Below the pieces are notes generated by a model. It was not told the DNA's origin. It made no database searches and saw only the letters and a program-made list of their open reading frames with translations. From contig JAGRFY010000003.1 of NCBI GenBank assembly GCA_020445765.1, positions 1 through 44,217 of the forward strand: 44,217 nt of DNA. Reading direction: 5' to 3'. The translations under genes were made by a program, and so were the position numbers. Source of the stretch: Rhodocyclaceae bacterium (lineage in GTDB: Bacteria > Pseudomonadota > Gammaproteobacteria > Burkholderiales > Rhodocyclaceae). The first letter of the stretch is position 1; each line of letters opens with the position of its first letter. Shown piece by piece: positions 9,738 through 17,427 of the stretch.

Positions 9738-9949
9738 TGGCGACCTCTGCAGCCGGAAGCCCGACGCCCGGGCGGACCGTCAAGTGTCCCAACTGCGGCA
9801 AGCCGGCACTTTGGTCGCCGGACAATCGATGGCGCCCGTTCTGCAGCGAGCGCTGCCGCCAGATCGACCTCGGTGCATGGGCTTCGGACCAATACCGGGT
9901 GGCCGGCAACGAACCTGCAGGCGAGACCGGGGAACACGACGACGGCTGA
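9737..9949 (+). CDS. yacG: DNA gyrase inhibitor / zinc-binding protein YacG
   Basis: A 70-aa zinc-ribbon protein with four cysteines in the family spacing (CPNCG at about 17-21 and FCSERCR at about 37-43), followed by IDLGAWA, typical of YacG. In E. coli the protein binds GyrB and inhibits gyrase (family knowledge). The ATG overlaps the zapD stop. The C-terminal tail (about 55-70) is acidic and probably disordered. Confidence 0.95.
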   Translation: MATSAAGSPTPGRTVKCPNCGKPALWSPDNRWRPFCSERCRQIDLGAWASDQYRVAGNEPAGETGEHDDG

Positions 9950-10305
9950 TACGCGGCCCGTCGATCACGATTGGCCAGGCCGATGCCCTCGGCCGCCGAA
10001 TCGTCGCGACCTGCGGTGCCGGGATCGTGCTTCGCCCATCGAACCGGCGGCGCGAAGCAGACACGCCGGAGACCTTCGCGAGGACTTGGGACGCGAACCG
10101 GCGCTTGAATGGGATTCCCGTCCCGTCCCGTCGCCGTTCGCAGTGCAGCCGTTTCGTCTCGCCGCGGGCATGAGCGACCCGCACAATTGGCAAGGCGCAG
10201 GCGGGGTCCGACAGATGCCGGATGTCGCCGGCCGGGCAGAGCCGCGGCACCTGGCAAGCGGCGGCACGTGCAGCCTCTGGTCTTGCCGCGACAGGACTGG
10301 CGCGA
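9950..10305. other. Convergent intergenic region, no gene seen
   Basis: 356 bp between the end of yacG (plus) and the end of the mutT-thiE fusion (minus). The open frames here lack protein-like composition and have no plausible starts. A short CCCGT triplet repeat is present near 10115-10132. I see no clear hairpin terminator with a T-tract. Confidence 0.6.
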
Positions 10306-11262
10306 TCAGCCGAGCGCGGGTGCCGCCCAGGTGGCGCGGATCGCGGCGATGCCGTGGGCACCGGCGGCCCGGGCGGTGCCCATGTCGGCCGCACCGATAC
10401 CGCCGATCGCGAACACCGGAAGCGGGAGATCGGCGACGAGTTCGGCGAACCGGGGCCAGCCGAGGGCTGGCTGGCCGGGGTGGCTCGGTGTTGGTGCGAC
10501 GTGTCCGAGCAGCGCATAGTCGAGCCCGAGCCGGGCCGCCTGCTCGAGCTCGGCGCGATCGTGGCACGATGCGCCGACCCATTCGAAATCGGGTCGGCTG
10601 GCGGCGCCGGCGAGTTCGGCCGAGGGCAGGTGCAGTCCATCGGCGCCCACTGCTCGTGCCAGCTCCGCATCGCCATTGACGACCATCAGCGCGCCGTGGC
10701 CGCGGCAGCGGTCGATCACCGACAGCGCCAGCCGGCGGCGGTCCTCGGCCGCCAGTCCGCCGTCGCGCAGCTGAACCAGCCGCAGGCCGGCGGCCAGCGC
10801 CCGCTCGAGGGCCGCGAGCTGGACTCCGATGCCGAGCCCGGCGGCATCGGTGACGCCCATCCGGCGCGGCAGCCGCAGCGCCTTCAGCACCGGCGCGTTG
10901 GCCGGCAGCATCGGTGCCACCGTCAGGACGTCCGCCCGCTGCCACGACAGGGCACTGTGGACGTGGTCGTTCACATCACCGGACCACTCGGGCACCTCAA
11001 AGAAGTTCAGCCGGACATGGGCGTGTTCGTAGTCGTACTCGCGGACCAGCCAGGGCCAGCAGGCCTCGGCCCGGATGCCCAGTTCCTCGTCCAGCTCGCG
11101 GACCAGCGCCGCACGCGCGTCTTCGCCGGGCTCGACCTTGCCGCCCGGGAATTCCCAGTAGCCGGGATAGAAGGTGCCGGGTGCGCGCTGGCCGAGCAGG
11201 AAGCTGCCGTCCGACCGCGTGATGACTGCGGCCGCCACCTCGACCCGCTTGCGTTCGCTCAC
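10306..11262 (-). CDS. mutT: MutT (8-oxo-dGTP diphosphatase) fused to a ThiE-like domain
   Basis: A 318-aa fusion. The N-terminal Nudix domain (about 1-130) has the full Nudix box GX5EX7REUXEEXGU (GGKVEPGED...RELDEELGI), so it should hydrolyse 8-oxo-dGTP and protect DNA from oxidised nucleotides. The C-terminal half (about 150-318) is a TIM-barrel related to thiamine phosphate synthase (LVQLRDGG, ADGLHLP, IGGIGAADM), but expected catalytic positions look altered (VNG instead of VND; HLPSAE instead of HLGQED), so TMP synthase activity is doubtful. This fusion is known in gammaproteobacteria. The GTG start at 11262 overlaps the upstream ATPase stop (GTGA). Confidence 0.93.
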   Translation of the reverse strand: MSERKRVEVAAAVITRSDGSFLLGQRAPGTFYPGYWEFPGGKVEPGEDARAALVRELDEELGIRAEACWPWLVREYDYEHAHVRLNFFEVPEWSGDVNDHVHSALSWQRADVLTVAPMLPANAPVLKALRLPRRMGVTDAAGLGIGVQLAALERALAAGLRLVQLRDGGLAAEDRRRLALSVIDRCRGHGALMVVNGDAELARAVGADGLHLPSAELAGAASRPDFEWVGASCHDRAELEQAARLGLDYALLGHVAPTPSHPGQPALGWPRFAELVADLPLPVFAIGGIGAADMGTARAAGAHGIAAIRATWAAPALG

Positions 11263-12137
11263 TCGTCGCCCTCGAGGCGGCCGGCGTAGTCGCGGGCGAA
11301 TTGCCAGGCGACCCGGCCGCTGCGCGAGCCCCGCATCAGTGCCCATTGCAGCGCCTCGCCGCGTGCCGACTCGATGGCGTCGGCGGGAAGCTTGAACTGC
11401 TTGAGCCAGTGGGCGACCACGTGCAGGTACTCATCCTGGTTGAACGGGTAGAACGAGAGCCACAGGCCGAAGCGCTCGGACAACGAGATCTTCTCCTCGA
11501 CCGCTTCTCCGGGATGGACCTCGCCATCGACATGGCGGGCCTTGAGGTTCTCGTCCATGTACTCGGGCATCAGGTGACGGCGGTTCGAGGTGGCGTAGAT
11601 CAGAACGTTGTCGGCCACTGCTGCGACCGATCCGTCGAGTACGCTCTTCAGCGCCTTGTAAGCGGCTTCGCCTTCCTCGAACGACAGGTCGTCGCAGAAC
11701 AGGATGAATCGCTCGGATCGGTCCCGGACGAGATCGACGATGTCCGGCAGGTCGATCAGATCGCCCTTGTCCACTTCGATCAGGCGCAGACCGCGTTTCG
11801 CATGGGCGGTCAGCAAGGCCTTGATCAGCGAGGATTTGCCTGTGCCGCGGGCACCGGTCAACAGGACGTTGTTGGCGTGGCGGCCCGCCAGGAACTGTCG
11901 CGTGTTCTGCTCGATGCGCCGCTTCTGCTCGTCTACGTCCTTCAGATCCGACAAGCGGATGCGGTGGGGTTCGGTCACCGCCTCGAGCGCCGCGCGGCCA
12001 TTGCGCCGGCGCCAGCGGAAGGCCGTCGACGAGTGCCAGTCCGGCGCTTCGGGCGGAGCGGGCAGGATCGCCTCGAGCCGCTCGAGGACGCGCTCGGCCC
12101 GGGCGAGCAGGGCCGCCAGCTCAGGTGTCGCGTTCAT
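11259..12137 (-). CDS. DUF815-family AAA+ ATP-binding protein
   Basis: A 292-aa P-loop ATPase. Walker A is GARGTGKSS (about 96-104), Walker B is FILFCDDLSFE (about 144-154), and a sensor-like asparagine lies in YATSNRRHL (about 182). These and the EHPGEAVEEKISLSERFGL-like segment mark the DUF815 family, found widely upstream of mutT in gammaproteobacteria. The cellular role is not established. It lies in a minus-strand operon: its start overlaps a small membrane-protein ORF and its stop overlaps mutT, giving three tightly coupled genes. Confidence 0.92.
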   Translation of the reverse strand: MNATPELAALLARAERVLERLEAILPAPPEAPDWHSSTAFRWRRRNGRAALEAVTEPHRIRLSDLKDVDEQKRRIEQNTRQFLAGRHANNVLLTGARGTGKSSLIKALLTAHAKRGLRLIEVDKGDLIDLPDIVDLVRDRSERFILFCDDLSFEEGEAAYKALKSVLDGSVAAVADNVLIYATSNRRHLMPEYMDENLKARHVDGEVHPGEAVEEKISLSERFGLWLSFYPFNQDEYLHVVAHWLKQFKLPADAIESARGEALQWALMRGSRSGRVAWQFARDYAGRLEGDE

Positions 12138-12240
12138 CGTCGTCGGCGTCGGACTTGCGATTCTTGCGTGGCCAGGTGGCCCAGACGATCACCAGCAGCA
12201 GCGTCAGGGCCACCAGCACTTCGAGGAAGATGACCCACAT
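12121..12240 (-). CDS. Small single-span membrane protein (39 aa)
   Basis: A short ORF encoding one hydrophobic helix (MWVIFLEVLVALTLLLVIVW, residues 1-20) followed by a basic stop-transfer patch (PRKNRKS) and an acidic tail (DADDDERD). This layout is typical of real small membrane proteins and unlikely by chance. It overlaps the start of the DUF815 ATPase by 17 nt, which suggests an operon with coupled translation. The Shine-Dalgarno is weak (CCGGAA). Function unknown; it might anchor or regulate the ATPase (speculation). Confidence 0.6.
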   Translation of the reverse strand: MWVIFLEVLVALTLLLVIVWATWPRKNRKSDADDDERDT

Positions 12241-12274
12241 GCGGGATTCCGGTCGTCAGCTTGGTGGTTCTCGG

Positions 12275-12301
12275 TTGCGTCGAGGACGGGCGTCTTATAC
12301 T
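12275..12301 (+). promoter_or_regulatory. Weak candidate promoter for mltA
   Basis: TATACT (-10, five of six consensus positions) lies 35 nt before the mltA ATG; the best -35 is TTGCGT at a short 15-bp spacing. Only the -10 element is convincing. Confidence 0.3.
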
Positions 12302-12335
12302 GCCCGCCGTGCGTCCGCGAGTGTAACCGATACCC

Positions 12336-13589
12336 ATGCCCCAGGCTTCGAAGCTCCTGTTCGCCGGATGGCTGACGATCGTGCTGGGCGGCTGTTGTGC
12401 GCCATCTCCGGTCGAATTGCACCCGGCGACCTGTCCGACCACCGAATGTCCGGCCTGCCCGGCATGCGCGCCTTGCCCCAAGTGCCCCGAGGCGCCCGCT
12501 GCCCAGCCGCCGTCAGCGGAAGGGCCGGCGAGCTTGCGCGCGGCGGCCTGGTCGGAGCTGCCGGGGATTGCCGACGATGCGCTCGCCGAGGCGCTGCCGG
12601 CGCTTGCGGCTTCGTGCGACAAGCTGACCGGCCAGCCTCGCTGGCGTGAATTCTGCGGGTCCCTCGCTGCGCTGCCCGAGGGTGCCGGACGGGGAGAGCT
12701 GGCCGCCGTACTGCGATCGGGACTCGTACCCTGGCAGCTCGTCAATGCGGATGGCAGCGAGAGCGGCCTGGTCACCGGCTATTACGAGCCGCTGATCCAT
12801 GGGCGGCTGGTCCGCGATGCGAACGCGCGCTGGCCGATCCACGGCGTGCCGAACGACCTGATCAGCGTCGAACTGGCCGACGTGTATCCGGAACTGGAGA
12901 AGCTGCGGCTGCGTGGCCGGCTCGTCGGCGGCGTGCTCGAGCCCTACTGGACCCGGGCCGAGATCATGGCGCTCGGGGATGCGTTGCCGGCGCCGGTCCT
13001 GCTGTGGGCGGACGACCCGATCGAGCTCTTCTTCCTGCAGGTGCAAGGGTCGGGGCGGGTCGAACTGCCGGATGGCAGTCTGGTGCGCATCGGCTACGCC
13101 AATCACAACGGACACCCGTACGTGTCGATCGGTCGCTGGCTGATCGAGCAGGGCGAGATGTCCCTGTCCGATGCTTCGATGGCGGGTATCAAGGCATGGG
13201 CACGTGCTCATCCGCAGCGCGTCGACCAATTGCTGGGCGTCAATCCGGGCTACGTCTTCTTCCGGCAGTTGCCGGCCGGCGACGGCGGTCCGCTCGGTGC
13301 ACTGGGCGTCGCGCTGACGGCGGGCCGCAGCATCGCGGTGGATCCACGCAGCGTGCCGCTCGGGGCGCCGGTATTTCTCGACACCACGGAACCCGCCAGC
13401 CAGAAGCCGTTGCGCCGACTGGTGGTGGCCCAGGACACCGGCGGGGCGATCAAGGGCGGTGTGCGCGCCGATTTCTTCTGGGGTTTCGGCGCAGAGGCCG
13501 GCGCAATGGCCGGTCGCATGCGACAGCAGGGCCGAATGTGGGTGTTGCTGCCGCCCGATCGCGAGAGTGTGACGACCCCCGCCCGATGA
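12336..13589 (+). CDS. mltA: Membrane-bound lytic murein transglycosylase A
   Basis: A 417-aa outer-membrane lipoprotein that cleaves peptidoglycan to 1,6-anhydro products. The signal peptide ends in lipobox LGGC (Cys at about 19). The MltA barrel (about 130-300) shows GYYEPLI, FFLQVQGSGRV and YANHNGHPY; the C-terminal 3D domain (about 320-400) holds the catalytic Asp in VAQDTGGAIKG. Oddity: between the lipobox and the catalytic part there is a Cys/Pro-rich stretch (about 33-51) with six cysteines in a CPxC rhythm, which is not a normal MltA feature. Confidence 0.95.
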   Translation: MPQASKLLFAGWLTIVLGGCCAPSPVELHPATCPTTECPACPACAPCPKCPEAPAAQPPSAEGPASLRAAAWSELPGIADDALAEALPALAASCDKLTGQPRWREFCGSLAALPEGAGRGELAAVLRSGLVPWQLVNADGSESGLVTGYYEPLIHGRLVRDANARWPIHGVPNDLISVELADVYPELEKLRLRGRLVGGVLEPYWTRAEIMALGDALPAPVLLWADDPIELFFLQVQGSGRVELPDGSLVRIGYANHNGHPYVSIGRWLIEQGEMSLSDASMAGIKAWARAHPQRVDQLLGVNPGYVFFRQLPAGDGGPLGALGVALTAGRSIAVDPRSVPLGAPVFLDTTEPASQKPLRRLVVAQDTGGAIKGGVRADFFWGFGAEAGAMAGRMRQQGRMWVLLPPDRESVTTPAR

Positions 13590-13641
13590 ACGCCGCCACT
13601 CGAGGCGAGCGCACCATTTCGGAGAAATTCGCCCCAGGTGC

Positions 13642-13656
13642 GCCCCATGATGGGGC
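13642..13656. promoter_or_regulatory. NtrC-like enhancer dyad, upstream site for amt
   Basis: GCCCCATGATGGGGC, a perfect 7-1-7 palindrome. It has the exact geometry of the NtrC core GCACCA-N3-TGGTGC, with one symmetric A-to-C / T-to-G change in each arm. Its centre is about 127 bp upstream of the predicted amt start, similar to the distal NtrC site of E. coli glnAp2. Confidence 0.6.
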
Positions 13657-13672
13657 ATGTCGGCTGAAGCAT

Positions 13673-13687
13673 GCACAGATTGTGGGC
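13673..13687. promoter_or_regulatory. Second, weaker NtrC-like half-matching dyad for amt
   Basis: GCACAGATTGTGGGC keeps GCAC and the terminal GC of the NtrC core at the right spacing, but has several mismatches. It starts exactly 31 bp (three helical turns) after the site at 13642, on the same DNA face, as expected for cooperative NtrC dimers. Confidence 0.4.
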
Positions 13688-13749
13688 GCAAAATTCTCAA
13701 GCTTGGTGCATGGCGGCACTAAGTGATTGAAATGTAGATGCCCCAATGT

Positions 13750-13765
13750 TGGTATGGTCTTCGCT
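13750..13765 (+). promoter_or_regulatory. Candidate sigma-54 (-24/-12) promoter of amt
   Basis: TGGTATGGTCTTCGCT: GG at -24 and GC at -12 are separated by the required 10 bp, compared with consensus TGGCACG-N4-TTGCW. The predicted start is near 13776, 25 nt before the amt ATG, with AAGGGGAG as the ribosome site. Together with the two dyads this gives a standard NtrC-dependent promoter layout. Confidence 0.62.
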
Positions 13766-13800
13766 TCGTGCGCCCCCATTGTGCAAAAGGGGAGTAGGCG

Positions 13801-15003
13801 ATGGAAGACTTCAAGGTGGGCGGCGACGTCCTTTTCATTCTGCTGGGCGCCATCATGGTGCTGGCGATGCACGCCGGGTTCGCGTTTCTCGAGCTCGGCA
13901 CCGTGCGGCGAAAGAATCAGGTCAATGCCCTGGTCAAGATCCTGACCGACTTCGGCATGTCCACGCTGGCCTATTTCTTTCTGGGCTACTGGGTGGCCTA
14001 CGGCACCGGTTTCCTGGTCGGCGCCGACCAGTTGGCTGCACAGGGCGGCTACGAGCTGGTCAAGTTCTTCTTCCTGCTGACCTTTGCGGCCGCGATCCCG
14101 GCGATCATTTCGGGCGGGATCGCCGAGCGTGCCCGCTTCACGCCGCAACTGCTCGCCACCTTCTTCCTGGTCGGCCTGGTCTATCCGTTCTTCGAGGGCA
14201 TCGTCTGGAACGGCAATCTCGGCCTGCAGGGGTGGCTCGAATCGAGCTTCGGTGCGCAGTTCCACGATTTTGCCGGCAGCGTCGTGGTGCACGCCGTCGG
14301 CGGCTGGATCGCCTTGCCGGCGGTGCTGCTGCTGGGTGCGCGCCGTGGTCGCTATCAGAAGAGCGGCGCGATCGCCGCGCATCCGCCGTCGAGCATTCCG
14401 TTTCTCGCGTTGGGTGCATGGATCCTGACGGTCGGCTGGTTCGGCTTCAACGTCATGAGCGCGCAGCGTCTCGAGGCGATCAATGGACTGGTGGCACTGA
14501 ACTCGCTGATGGCGATGGTCGGAGGAACGCTGGCGGCACTGGTGGCCGGCCGCAATGACCCGGGCTTCGTCCACAACGGGCCGCTGGCCGGCCTGGTGGC
14601 CGTCTGCGCCGGTTCCGACCTGATGCATCCGGTTGGCGCACTGGTGGTCGGTGCCGTCGCCGGTGTGCTGTTCGTCCAGTTGTTCACGATCGCCCAGAAC
14701 CGATGGAAGATCGACGATGTGCTCGGCGTGTGGCCGCTGCACGGCCTGTGCGGGGCGTGGGGCGGGATCGCCGCGGGCATATTCGGCAGTACCGCGCTCG
14801 GCGGCCTCGGCGGGATCAGCTTCGTCAGCCAGTTGATCGGCACGATCGCCGGTATCGCGGTGGCGGTGGTCGGTGGCATTCTGGTGTATGGCGGGATCAA
14901 GGCGGCGATGGGACTGCGGCTCGACCCTGAACAGGAATTCGAAGGGGCAGACCTCGCACTCCACAAGATCTCGTCGACGGCCGAGAAGGAAACCTCCTGG
15001 TAA
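13801..15003 (+). CDS. amt: Ammonium transporter Amt
   Basis: A 400-aa inner-membrane protein with about 11 helices that conducts ammonia/ammonium. It begins directly at the first helix region (no cleaved signal peptide, unlike E. coli AmtB). The pore histidines are expected in GSVVVHAVGGW (about 163) and in PLHGLCGAWGG (about 310); GAWILTVGWFGFN and the NDP-containing loop are also typical. No glnK is adjacent, although glnK-amt pairs are common, so its PII regulator must be encoded elsewhere. The upstream NtrC/sigma-54 signals imply induction under nitrogen limitation. Confidence 0.97.
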   Translation: MEDFKVGGDVLFILLGAIMVLAMHAGFAFLELGTVRRKNQVNALVKILTDFGMSTLAYFFLGYWVAYGTGFLVGADQLAAQGGYELVKFFFLLTFAAAIPAIISGGIAERARFTPQLLATFFLVGLVYPFFEGIVWNGNLGLQGWLESSFGAQFHDFAGSVVVHAVGGWIALPAVLLLGARRGRYQKSGAIAAHPPSSIPFLALGAWILTVGWFGFNVMSAQRLEAINGLVALNSLMAMVGGTLAALVAGRNDPGFVHNGPLAGLVAVCAGSDLMHPVGALVVGAVAGVLFVQLFTIAQNRWKIDDVLGVWPLHGLCGAWGGIAAGIFGSTALGGLGGISFVSQLIGTIAGIAVAVVGGILVYGGIKAAMGLRLDPEQEFEGADLALHKISSTAEKETSW

Positions 15004-15065
15004 TTCGGGGGGACGGTCGGCGCAGCCGGGCACGGAACGGCCGCGCCGCGCCGTGGCCAGCGCGC

Positions 15066-15959
15066 TCAGCGCAGTCGCAGGATGCGAATCGCGCCGATCA
15101 GCACGACGAAGCCGATGGTGCAGCCGATGACCCGGTCGGGCCAGGGGCTCGCGGTCCATGCCACCAGGGCACCGGCCACCATCACGCCGAGATTGGCCAG
15201 CACGTCGTTGGCCGAGAAGATGTAGCTCGCGCGCATGTGCACGCCGCCGCCGCGGTGGCGCGCGATCAGTGCCAGACAGGCGACGTTGGCGGCGAGTGCC
15301 AGCAGCGACACGCCGATCATGGCGATTCCCTCGGGGACGCCGCCAAACGCCGCGCGGCGAAGCGTCTCGACCAGCACGCCGACTGCGAGCAGCAGTTGCA
15401 GCACCCCCGACAGGCGCGCTGCGACCCGCTTGTGGCGGGCGGAACGGCCGACCGCATACAGCGCCACGCCATAGACGCCCGCATCGGCGAACATGTCTGC
15501 GGCGTCGGCGACCAGACCGGCCGAGCCGGCCCACCAGCCGGCGATCATCTCGATCACGAACATCAGTCCGTTGATGCCCAGCAACAGGCGCAGCACATGG
15601 GCCTCAGCCTCGGCGTCGTCGTCGACGGACGCAGGCACGTCGTCGGCCGCCAGCCAGTCGCTCGCCTGCAATTCGGCGCCGAAGCCGAGCGGTTCCAGTC
15701 GCCGCACGATGTCGCGCGGGTCGCCGCCGTGATCGACCACCAGCCGCCGGCCCGGGAGATCGAAGCGCATCGCTGCGATGTCCACGTCGGCGAGCCGCAG
15801 GCGAATCAGCTGTTCCTCCGACGGACAGTCCATGCCGGGTATGTGAAGCACCGAGCGCCGCCGACGCGGCAAGTCGCGTCCGCTGTCCGCGGCCTGAGGT
15901 GCCACCTTCGGCGCGCAGCGGGCTTCGCCGGAATCGCCGGCCCCGTCGGGGAGAGTCAT
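15066..15959 (-). CDS. Cation transporter with N-terminal heavy-metal-type domain
   Basis: A 297-aa protein. After a variable N-terminus comes an HMA-like domain (about 35-105) carrying IPGMDCPSEEQLIRLRL, with a single Cys in place of the classical CxxC. The C-terminal half has about 5-6 helices of the cation-diffusion-facilitator type, with the metal-site motif DAADMFADAGVY and the later SANDVLANLGVM. Efflux of a divalent heavy metal across the inner membrane is inferred; the ion is unknown. ATG 15959 was chosen because the frame upstream (to 16205) is Arg/Ser-rich and not protein-like. It is convergent with amt. Confidence 0.85.
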   Translation of the reverse strand: MTLPDGAGDSGEARCAPKVAPQAADSGRDLPRRRRSVLHIPGMDCPSEEQLIRLRLADVDIAAMRFDLPGRRLVVDHGGDPRDIVRRLEPLGFGAELQASDWLAADDVPASVDDDAEAEAHVLRLLLGINGLMFVIEMIAGWWAGSAGLVADAADMFADAGVYGVALYAVGRSARHKRVAARLSGVLQLLLAVGVLVETLRRAAFGGVPEGIAMIGVSLLALAANVACLALIARHRGGGVHMRASYIFSANDVLANLGVMVAGALVAWTASPWPDRVIGCTIGFVVLIGAIRILRLR

Positions 15960-16357
15960 GCTGGTCGGTAAGCCTGTTTCATCGGTTGCTCGAGGCGGTG
16001 ACGCAAGCGCATCGGTTCCGCCGAGGCGGGCCGAACCGCTCGTGCCCGGCGCCGCCGGCAAACATTCTAGTGGTCTGCTTCGCAAATGCCGCAACACGAA
16101 AGCGCGCCTCGCGCCCCCGTGGACGCGTTGCTCATCCTCGCGATAGTCCCAGCCATCGCTGCGGTTCGCGCCCTGCGAAGGCGGCCGATGCATCACTTTC
16201 GCCATGTTCCTTGATTTGCCAGGCAGACCGATAGCCGGCCTCGGCCGACGCCGCAGGCGACTGCAGTCCGCGACGGACGTCGCGATACCGGCGAACGTCC
16301 TAGAATTGAAGAGGTGGTGCCGCCTGCAGCGGCGACCAGCAATTTCAGAGGTGCAAG
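15960..16357. other. Divergent intergenic region, no gene seen
   Basis: 398 bp between the cation transporter (minus) and a small hypothetical gene (plus). It presumably holds both promoters. A TAGAAT at 16301-16306 could be a -10 for the downstream gene, but no good -35 is seen. Open frames here are low-quality. Confidence 0.5.
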
Positions 16358-16627
16358 GTGAAGACGAAGATCGTCCGCAGGCAGGATGGCGTCGAGGTGC
16401 AGATCAGCGATGTCGAAGGTCGAACGGATCGCCTGCTGGCGGCCTTCCGCGAGTGCCAGGAGGGGCGATGCACCTGTCCCACCGACGAGTACCGCAAGGT
16501 TGATTCGGTCGGGGTGACCCGGTCCGGCGCCGATATCTCGCTGTCGATCACGGCGAAAGCGGGTCGCCAGATCGACGTGAGCGAGATCGAGCGCTGTCTG
16601 GCCCATACCCGGGCGAAGTGCGAGTGA
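16358..16627 (+). CDS. Conserved-looking small hypothetical protein (89 aa)
   Basis: A soluble, compact 89-aa protein with regular mixed alpha/beta composition (TKIVRRQDGVEVQISDV, ...ISLSITAKAGRQIDVSEIERCL) and a central Cys cluster CQEGRCTCP (about 33-41) that could bind a metal. AGGTG precedes the ATG. It has no recognised domain. The length and composition look like a real gene rather than noise. It stands alone between divergent or convergent neighbours, so context gives no function. Confidence 0.75.
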   Translation: MKTKIVRRQDGVEVQISDVEGRTDRLLAAFRECQEGRCTCPTDEYRKVDSVGVTRSGADISLSITAKAGRQIDVSEIERCLAHTRAKCE

Positions 16628-16725
16628 GGCGCGGCCGGCGGGCCGGCGACCGATGAGGCCGCCGGCGCCTGCCTGGATCGCGTCCGAAGATCGCCGACGT
16701 TTGCCGACGTGGCGGAGGTGGGCGC

Positions 16726-17262
16726 CTACCCCAGCGCCACGAAGTGCTTGCGCAGGCTGTGCAGCTTGCCGGTCGTGGCGTCGCCCGGAGCGCCTTGCCT
16801 CAAGTCTTCCATGCTATTGATCTGTCTGGGATATTCCTTGTAGTCGACTTTCGACTGCCGCTTGTAATCGACCTGGGGCCGGACACCCTGGCCGATGAAG
16901 GTGACGATCACCGTCAGTTCGGCGATGTTCTTTCGTCCGATGTCGTAGGCATCGCAGGCGGCGGGCGCGACGCCGAGCGCATTCGCGAGCTTGCGCGGAT
17001 TGTGGTTCTGATTGAATCCGACGATCACCAGACGGTCGATCTGGCGACCGTTGATCTTCGCGATCAGACGATCCAGGGTCTTCTGCGTATGTTTCGCGGG
17101 TTGATCGCCGGCCCAGATGTCCATCGTGAAATGCGCGCCGACCAGGGTGTTCGGCAGCACCGCGACCACGCCGGTGCAACTCGAGAATTTCGGGAACAAC
17201 AGCGGCGAGCCTTCGCCGGCGGTCTCCTCGGTGACGATCATGACGTTGTTGAATTGGGGCAT
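16726..17262 (-). CDS. Hypothetical protein with CheD/CNF1-like Cys-His spacing
   Basis: A 178-aa cytosolic protein (no signal peptide). ATG 17262 follows a good GGAGAG site. I do not recognise the family with certainty. The segment LFPKFSSCTGVVAVLPNTL then VGAHFTM puts Cys29 and His44 15 residues apart, each at the edge of a hydrophobic strand. This resembles the catalytic Cys/His arrangement of CNF1- and CheD-type glutamine deamidases (CNF1 C866/H881 also differ by 15). The resemblance is a visual inference, not a homology result. The middle (LDRLIAKINGRQIDRLVIVGF) looks like an alpha/beta unit. No secretion or chemotaxis genes are nearby. Confidence 0.7.
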   Translation of the reverse strand: MPQFNNVMIVTEETAGEGSPLLFPKFSSCTGVVAVLPNTLVGAHFTMDIWAGDQPAKHTQKTLDRLIAKINGRQIDRLVIVGFNQNHNPRKLANALGVAPAACDAYDIGRKNIAELTVIVTFIGQGVRPQVDYKRQSKVDYKEYPRQINSMEDLRQGAPGDATTGKLHSLRKHFVALG

Positions 17263-17427
17263 CCAGGTCTCTCCGTTGTGCCGGTTGTCGGTCTGCTGCA
17301 ATCGCGCCGGTCTGGCCGCGTCCACCGCAGGTGGCGCAGTGCGAGACGATACGCGGGTTCCGCCGGGATGCCCACGTCACGGCAGCCGGTGAGCCCGAAG
17401 ACCACAGCACGTGCCGGTCCGGGGGCG

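Noticed and set aside
10115-10132. CCCGT tandem repeat
   Set aside because: Only about three short copies in a GC-rich intergenic region; not distinguishable from chance.
13714-13730. CGGCAC...TTGA as the sigma-54 promoter of amt
   Set aside because: The distance between the two elements is 2 bp too long and the -12 lacks GC. The element at 13750 has correct spacing.
13450-15534. 694-codon open frame on the minus strand antisense to amt and the mltA end
   Set aside because: Composition is Arg/Gln/His-rich without a fold, and it overlaps unambiguous amt. Long antisense frames are expected from GC-rich codon use; the same holds for 2872-4560 (minus) and 40435-42588 (minus).
15960-16357. N-terminal extension of the cation transporter to 16205
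   Set aside because: The extra 82 residues are low-complexity, lack helices or domains, and the ATG at 15959 gives the normal family length.
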